This document shows positions 59,961-64,000 of a stretch of DNA of 64,000 nt, in pieces. The notes under the pieces are model-generated. The model was not told the DNA's origin and made no database searches. It saw nothing but the letters and a program-made list of their open reading frames with translations. Origin of the DNA: Candidatus Delongbacteria bacterium. GTDB lineage: Bacteria > CAIWAD01. How positions within the stretch are numbered: position 1 is the first letter of the stretch; each line of letters starts with the position of its first letter. A program made the translations under genes and the position numbers. The DNA lies in assembly GCA_041675285.1 (NCBI GenBank), contig JBAYTZ010000013.1:42631-106630 (forward strand), in the 5' to 3' direction.

Positions 59961-61429
59961 ACGGCCTGTGGCGCAGCCTGCCCGCGCTGCTGCTGCTGGG
60001 GGCGCTGGCCGGCCCGGCCCGGGCGGATGCGCCGGCGGACAGCGTCTGGCAAGTCCGGAGCGAACTGGGCGCCCGGACCCTCAGCCCAGGTCAGGGCGAG
60101 TGGCGCGGCCGCCTGCAGCTGGCGGGAGGACCCTGGAGCCTGCAGGGCGCGGGCCGGCGGCGGGATGGCGAGCCGGGCCTGCTGCCGCACGCGGCGGGCG
60201 GGCTGGTCTGGGCGGGGCCGCGCGGCTGGCGCGTGATCCTGGGCGACCAGCAGCCGACGGGAGATCTGCACGCCGCCCTGGGCCGCGGGCGGGGCGGTCT
60301 GCCCGGCCGGGTGCGCGGCGGCCTGGGGCTGGGGCCGGGCGCCCTCTCCACCCAGAGCCCGGGCGAGCGCGGTCTCAGCCTGGAGCAGTGCCGGGGAGCG
60401 CTGCGCGGCGGCCTGCTGCTGGCCTCAAACCGCCGCGACCTGCGGGCGGACGGCGCGGGTTTCCTGCTGGATCTGGAGCACGCGGAGGACAACCGGCGCC
60501 GCTGGGGCGCCTGGCGCGACCGCTTGGTCCTGGGCTGGGGCACGTGGGAGGGACCGGCGGGTTGGGATCTGCACGGACTGGCCGGCCGGCGCTCGGCCGT
60601 CAGCGGGGGCGGATCCCTGCTCGGACTGCAGGCCATCCGGCGCCGCCCTGAGCGGCAGCTGGCCCTGGCCTGGGAAGCCGGCGAGAATCGGCTGCTGCAG
60701 TGCCAGGCTGTCTGGCTGAAAGGTCGTAGCACGCTTCAGGCGGACGTCTGGCGCGGCTGGCGCGGCTCCAGCGTCTTCGCGCGCCCCGCGCTACCCGCGG
60801 GCTGGCGGGAGTGGGGCGGCGGCCTGGCCCTGCAGGCGCGGCGCGGCGGTCGCCAGCTGGCCGGCACGCTCTCCCTGCGCTGGCTGGATGCCCAGGCCCG
60901 CGGACCGGAGCGCTCCGCCTGCTGGGGTAGCCTCGAACTGGACCGGCTGCCCGGGCCGGCGGGCAGTGGACTGGCGTGGAGCGTGCGTCACAGTCTGGCG
61001 GAGGATCGTCCCAGCGGCGCCGGGCGGGAGGAGTGGCGCCTGCGCCTGCGACCGCTCAAGGCGCGGCCCCTGGATTGGGAACTGAGTTGGCAGCAGGCCC
61101 GCGGCGCTGCCGGGGTGGTGCGCTGGTGGCAGCTGGGCCTGGCGCGCGGCTGGCGCCGTCCGCGCTATTCCCACGGCCTCCAGCTGCAGGTGCTGGCCGC
61201 CGTCGGTTCGGGTCCCGCCCGGCTGGTGCCCCTGACCGCAGGGCCCGGCCTGCTGCGCTACGGCGCGCTCACGGGGTCGCGCCAGCTCTGCGCGGCGGGT
61301 TGGTGGGGACGCCGGGGCGCCCACCTGCTCAGCGTCGGCTGGCTGCTGAAAGAGGTGGAGGACGAGTCCGGCGCCGTGGGGCCCGCGCCGCTCCTGCAGG
61401 TCCGCTGGGTCTGCGCGCCCGGTTCCTGA
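59957..61429 (+). CDS. Predicted outer-membrane beta-barrel protein, unknown
   Basis: The 490-residue protein has a signal peptide (SLPALLLLGALAGPARA) and a barrel-like remainder with many alternating Arg/Trp/Leu strands. The region WRVILGDQQPTGDLHAALGRGRGGLPG and the later LSLEQCRGALRGGLLL recall the 'LGDYxxxxGQGLxLxRG ... E.CRGAA' pattern of outer-membrane barrels that in Bacteroidota are fused to helix-hairpin-helix domains; that domain is absent here. It ends QVRWVCAPGS. Function unknown. Confidence 0.7.
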   Translation: MNGLWRSLPALLLLGALAGPARADAPADSVWQVRSELGARTLSPGQGEWRGRLQLAGGPWSLQGAGRRRDGEPGLLPHAAGGLVWAGPRGWRVILGDQQPTGDLHAALGRGRGGLPGRVRGGLGLGPGALSTQSPGERGLSLEQCRGALRGGLLLASNRRDLRADGAGFLLDLEHAEDNRRRWGAWRDRLVLGWGTWEGPAGWDLHGLAGRRSAVSGGGSLLGLQAIRRRPERQLALAWEAGENRLLQCQAVWLKGRSTLQADVWRGWRGSSVFARPALPAGWREWGGGLALQARRGGRQLAGTLSLRWLDAQARGPERSACWGSLELDRLPGPAGSGLAWSVRHSLAEDRPSGAGREEWRLRLRPLKARPLDWELSWQQARGAAGVVRWWQLGLARGWRRPRYSHGLQLQVLAAVGSGPARLVPLTAGPGLLRYGALTGSRQLCAAGWWGRRGAHLLSVGWLLKEVEDESGAVGPAPLLQVRWVCAPGS

Positions 61430-61483
61430 GCCGCGGGGTGGCGGCGTCGCCGGGCCGGTCCGCGCCGGCCGCCCTGTCCGCTT

Positions 61484-61492
61484 TGTTATCAT
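61484..61492 (+). promoter_or_regulatory. Possible extended -10 promoter
   Basis: TGTTATCAT (61484-61492) fits an extended -10 element (TGnTATCAT) in an otherwise very GC-rich gap. No good -35 box is present. The ATG of the acyl-CoA synthetase is 25 bases downstream, behind GGAGG. Confidence 0.35.
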
Positions 61493-61516
61493 GCTGACAG
61501 GTCAACCGGAGGAAGC

Positions 61517-63841
61517 ATGGACCGTCAGGCAATCGCCCGCCTCATCACGTCCGCGTTGGAGCGCGGCCAGCAGGTGCTGCTGGAATCGGAAGTCTATGAG
61601 CTGCTGGCGCTGGCCGGCCTGGAGACGCCGGCCTGGCGTGTCTGGCCGACGGAGGGCGAGCTGGACGAGAGCTGGCTGGCGGGGCTGCCGGGCAGCCGGG
61701 TGGTGCTCAAGGTTCTCTCGCGCCGGATCCTCCACAAGAGCGACGTGGGCGGCGTGCGCATCGTGGAGAAGGACGCCGCGACCGTGCGCCTGGCCGCCCA
61801 GGAGATGCTGGGCGCGGTGCCCGGGGCCTGGGGCCGCTACGAGGGCGAACACGGCCGCGACGGCACGCAGGATCCCGAAGTGGAGGGCCTGCTGCTGGTG
61901 GAGTGCGTGGCCTTCCCCGGCGAGCTCGGCCGCGAGCTCCTGCTGGGGGCGCGCCACTCAAGGGAGTTCGGCAGCGTGCTCACCGTGGGCATCGGCGGCA
62001 CGGACGCCGAGTTCCTCTCCGCGCGGCTGGAGCCCGGCCGCGGACACGCCATCCGCAGTGCGCTGCTGCTGGACCGCGCGGGCATCCGCCACATGCTGGA
62101 ACAGACCCTGGTGGTGGAGCGCCTGACCGGCAAGGCCCGCGGGCGGGCCCGGGTGGTGGAGCCCGAGCAGCTGGAGGAACTGGTGGCGGGTTTCGCCCGG
62201 TTGGTCAACCTCTTCTCCCCGCTGGACGAGACGGCCCCCGCGCACCTGGAGGAGCTGGAGATCAATCCGCTGGTGGTGGCCACGGACGGCCGCCTGCTGC
62301 CCCTGGACGGCCTGATGCGTATCGGGCCACGCCGGGGCGCGCCGCGCTCCCGGCCTGTGGGCAAGGTCAGCCGCCTGCTGCATCCGGGCTCGGTGGCGCT
62401 GGTGGGCGTCTCCCAGAAGATGAACGTAGGACGGATCATTCTGCAGAACCTGCTGGACGCGGACTTCCCCGTGGAGCGCATCCACATCCTCAAACCCGAC
62501 ACGGAGGAGATCGCCGGCGTGCGCTGCTACGCGCGCCCCGCCGACCTGCCCGAGAAGGTGGACATGCTGGTGCTGGCGGTGAGCGCCGAGCAGGTCCCGG
62601 CGGAGCTGGAGGCCATCTGCGCCGCGGACTGCGCGGAATCAATCATCGTCATCCCGGGCGGCATCGCGGAAAAGGCGGGCGGCGAGGCCATCCAGGCGCG
62701 GATCGACGCGGTGCTGGAGCGTGCCCGCGCCCTGCCCGGCGGCGGCCCGGTGATCAACGGCAGCAACTGCCTGGGCGTCTACGACCGCGACGCCGGCGTC
62801 AACACGCTGTTCATTCCCGACTACAAACTGCCCCGGCCCGCCCGGGAAGGCCAGGACGCCCCCGGGCGCGTGGCCCTGCTCAGCCAGTCGGGCGCCTTCA
62901 TGATCTGCCGCATGTCGCGGCTGGCGGACCTGGATCCGGTCTACGCCGTCTCCTACGGCAACCAGATGGACCTGAGCCTGGGCGACTACCTGGAGGCCCT
63001 GCTGGGCGACACCTCGGTGGACACGGTGGCGTGTTACGTGGAGGGCTTCGCCGACCTGGACGGGCTGAAGACCGCCCGGCTGGCCCGGGCGCTGACGGGC
63101 GCCGGCCGGCGGGTGATCCTCTACAAGGCGGGCCGTTCGGCGGAGGGCCAGAGCGCCAGCGCGGGCCACACGGCCTCCATCGCCGGCGACTACGAGACCT
63201 GCCGCCAGGTGCTGCCGGAGGCCGGAGTGGAGCTGGCGGAGACCTTCGAGGACTTCGAGAACCGCGTGCGGCTGGCCCGGGCCCTGGGTCCGGAGCGCGG
63301 CCCCGCCGGGCACGCGCCCCAGGTGGCGGTGGTCTCCAATGCGGGCTTCGAGTGCGTGGGCATCGCGGACAATCTGGCCCGGGCCTCCGAGGGTCGGCTG
63401 GAACTGGCGAAGCTGAGCGAGTACACGCGGGAGAAACTGCAGCGGGCCTTTGTGGAAGGGCGGCTGGACAGCCTGGTGGACGTGAAGAATCCGCTGGACC
63501 TGACGCCCATGGCCACGGACGCCGTCTGGGCCACCTGCGTGCAAGCGCTGCTGGAGGATTCCGGTGTGGACGCGGCCATTGTTTCCATCGTGCCGCTCAC
63601 CGCGGCCATGCAGACCCTGCCCGCCGGTCCCGGACACCGCGAGGATCTGAGCGCCCCCACAGCGATCTGCGCGCGGCTGGCCGCCCTGCGGGCCGCCAGT
63701 TCGACACCCTTCGTCTGCGCCGTGGACTCCGGCGTGCTCTACGATCCCCTGGTCCGCCAGTTGGAGAGCGCCGGCATCCCGGTCTTCCGCTACGCCGACG
63801 AGGCCACGCGCTACCTGCGCCGGCACCTCTGTTCGCGCTGA
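61517..63841 (+). CDS. Acyl-CoA synthetase (NDP-forming), single-chain
   Basis: It makes ATP (or GTP) from acetyl- or acyl-CoA, ADP and phosphate, or the reverse. The 774-residue protein has an ATP-grasp domain first (about 1-275: VLKVLSRRILHKSDVGGVRIVE, VECVAFPGELGRELLLGARHSREFGSVLTVGIGG, HLEELEINPLVV), then the CoA-binding Rossmann domain (about 290-420: LLHPGSVALVGVSQKMNVG) and the ligase domain, with the phospho-His in SAGHTASIAGDYET (about residue 550). Many single-chain relatives have the opposite order, CoA-binding domain first. It probably serves acetate production with ATP gain. A 13-bp hairpin follows. Confidence 0.9.
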   Translation: MDRQAIARLITSALERGQQVLLESEVYELLALAGLETPAWRVWPTEGELDESWLAGLPGSRVVLKVLSRRILHKSDVGGVRIVEKDAATVRLAAQEMLGAVPGAWGRYEGEHGRDGTQDPEVEGLLLVECVAFPGELGRELLLGARHSREFGSVLTVGIGGTDAEFLSARLEPGRGHAIRSALLLDRAGIRHMLEQTLVVERLTGKARGRARVVEPEQLEELVAGFARLVNLFSPLDETAPAHLEELEINPLVVATDGRLLPLDGLMRIGPRRGAPRSRPVGKVSRLLHPGSVALVGVSQKMNVGRIILQNLLDADFPVERIHILKPDTEEIAGVRCYARPADLPEKVDMLVLAVSAEQVPAELEAICAADCAESIIVIPGGIAEKAGGEAIQARIDAVLERARALPGGGPVINGSNCLGVYDRDAGVNTLFIPDYKLPRPAREGQDAPGRVALLSQSGAFMICRMSRLADLDPVYAVSYGNQMDLSLGDYLEALLGDTSVDTVACYVEGFADLDGLKTARLARALTGAGRRVILYKAGRSAEGQSASAGHTASIAGDYETCRQVLPEAGVELAETFEDFENRVRLARALGPERGPAGHAPQVAVVSNAGFECVGIADNLARASEGRLELAKLSEYTREKLQRAFVEGRLDSLVDVKNPLDLTPMATDAVWATCVQALLEDSGVDAAIVSIVPLTAAMQTLPAGPGHREDLSAPTAICARLAALRAASSTPFVCAVDSGVLYDPLVRQLESAGIPVFRYADEATRYLRRHLCSR

Positions 63842-63863
63842 GCGTCAACCAACCCCCACCCGT

Positions 63864-63898
63864 CGTGAGGCCAAGCGGAGAGTCTGCTTGGCCTCACG
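63864..63898 (+). terminator. Perfect 13-bp hairpin after the acyl-CoA synthetase gene
   Basis: CGTGAGGCCAAGC (63864-63876) pairs perfectly with GCTTGGCCTCACG (63886-63898) around a 9-base loop. No T run follows, so it may act as an RNA 3'-end stabiliser or a weak terminator instead of a classical one. Confidence 0.55.
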
Positions 63899-63901
63899 GC
63901 G

Positions 63902-63917
63902 TTCATGTGCACATGAA
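63902..63917. promoter_or_regulatory. 16-bp perfect palindrome
   Basis: TTCATGTGCACATGAA is a perfect dyad, a form common in operators for dimeric regulators. It lies between the hairpin and the tandem repeats at the window edge, upstream of whatever gene follows. Confidence 0.4.
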
Positions 63918-63929
63918 AGATCGTTGACA

Positions 63930-64000
63930 CCTGGCACCGGCCTGGCACCAGCCTGGCACCGGCCTGGCACCGGCCTGGCACCGACCTGGCACCGACCTGG
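63930..64000. repeat. 11-bp tandem repeat running off the window
   Basis: Six full copies and one partial copy of CCTGGCACCGG and its close variants (CCTGGCACCAG, CCTGGCACCGA) are arranged head to tail. The array continues past the right edge, so its full length is unknown. No gene is visible in it. Confidence 0.9.

Noticed and set aside
57890..61429. A single 1179-residue plus-strand protein
   Set aside because: The 5' two thirds lie antisense to the FN3-like and PorD-like genes or out of frame with the 59139 gene. The true gene begins at 59957 with a signal peptide.
63930..64000. CRISPR array at the right edge
   Set aside because: The units are only 11 bp, contiguous and without spacers; no cas genes are near.

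Overview
The window is 64 kb of GC-rich DNA (about two thirds G+C by eye) from a Gram-negative bacterium. It has outer-membrane proteins (a TonB-dependent receptor, a patatin with a predicted barrel, a PorV/PorQ-like protein), an Mla lipid transporter and several lipoproteins. Four secreted proteins end in a 'PNPFN' type C-terminal sorting domain, and there is a DUF4835 (PorD-like) protein and a PorV/PorQ-like protein. Together these point to a type IX secretion lifestyle, as in the FCB superphylum (Bacteroidota, Fibrobacterota and GC-rich candidate phyla such as Delongbacteria, Krumholzibacteriota or Eisenbacteria). The phylum cannot be fixed from this window. No rRNA, tRNA, CRISPR array, prophage or transposase gene was seen.

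Layout. 1-3.2 kb (minus): an unidentified partial gene, glycogen synthase glgA, galT and a small SAP-domain protein. 3.5-6.8 kb (plus): STAS protein, GAF-SpoIIE phosphatase, coaD and phosphate acetyltransferase, mostly joined by ATGA overlaps behind a clear sigma-70 promoter. 6.9-17 kb (minus): a seven-gene membrane complex related to hydrogenase-4/formate hydrogenlyase, led by an HTH-PTS-EIIA gene. Its large subunit lacks the cysteines that bind NiFe, so it looks like an energy-converting hydrogenase-related (Ehr) complex, here with two tandem HyfB-type subunits plus a HyfF-type subunit. 17-32 kb: a secreted trypsin-like protease, a family 5 binding lipoprotein, a patatin, a divergent secreted endonuclease I, a beta-propeller-like protein, msrA with a small lipoprotein, and a 1433-residue choice-of-anchor-D repeat protein. 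32-34.5 kb: mlaE-mlaF-mlaD. 35-41.4 kb: a small sorted secreted protein, a conserved unknown, and a coupled group of thiamine pyrophosphokinase, SSS symporter, tiny Cys/His-rich secreted protein and TonB receptor. 41.5-51 kb: two tandem giant gingipain-like (C25) proteins. 51-54.4 kb: DUF190 and crcB split by a MITE-like element, then a CotH-kinase/lamin-tail protein. 54.7-64 kb: an MFS exporter, PorV/PorQ-like, Spy-like helical, FN3-like and PorD-like proteins, two predicted surface proteins, an ADP-forming acyl-CoA synthetase, and a tandem repeat cut by the window edge.

How the genes fit together. Phosphate acetyltransferase and the ADP-forming acetyl-CoA synthetase suggest acetate/acetyl-CoA energy metabolism. 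The Ehr-like complex could couple electron transfer to ion pumping, but its substrate is unknown. The PorV/PorD-like proteins and the sorted cargoes (endonuclease, repeat protein, small protein, CotH protein) fit one secretion and surface-display programme.

Non-coding highlights are a nested palindromic repeat present twice (6.8 and 17.0 kb), a roughly 57-bp intergenic repeat present twice (26.4 and 54.6 kb), a roughly 219-bp element with imperfect terminal inverted repeats at 51.4-51.7 kb, back-to-back Shine-Dalgarno sequences between two divergent GTG starts at 59.13 kb, and 11-bp tandem repeats at the right edge.
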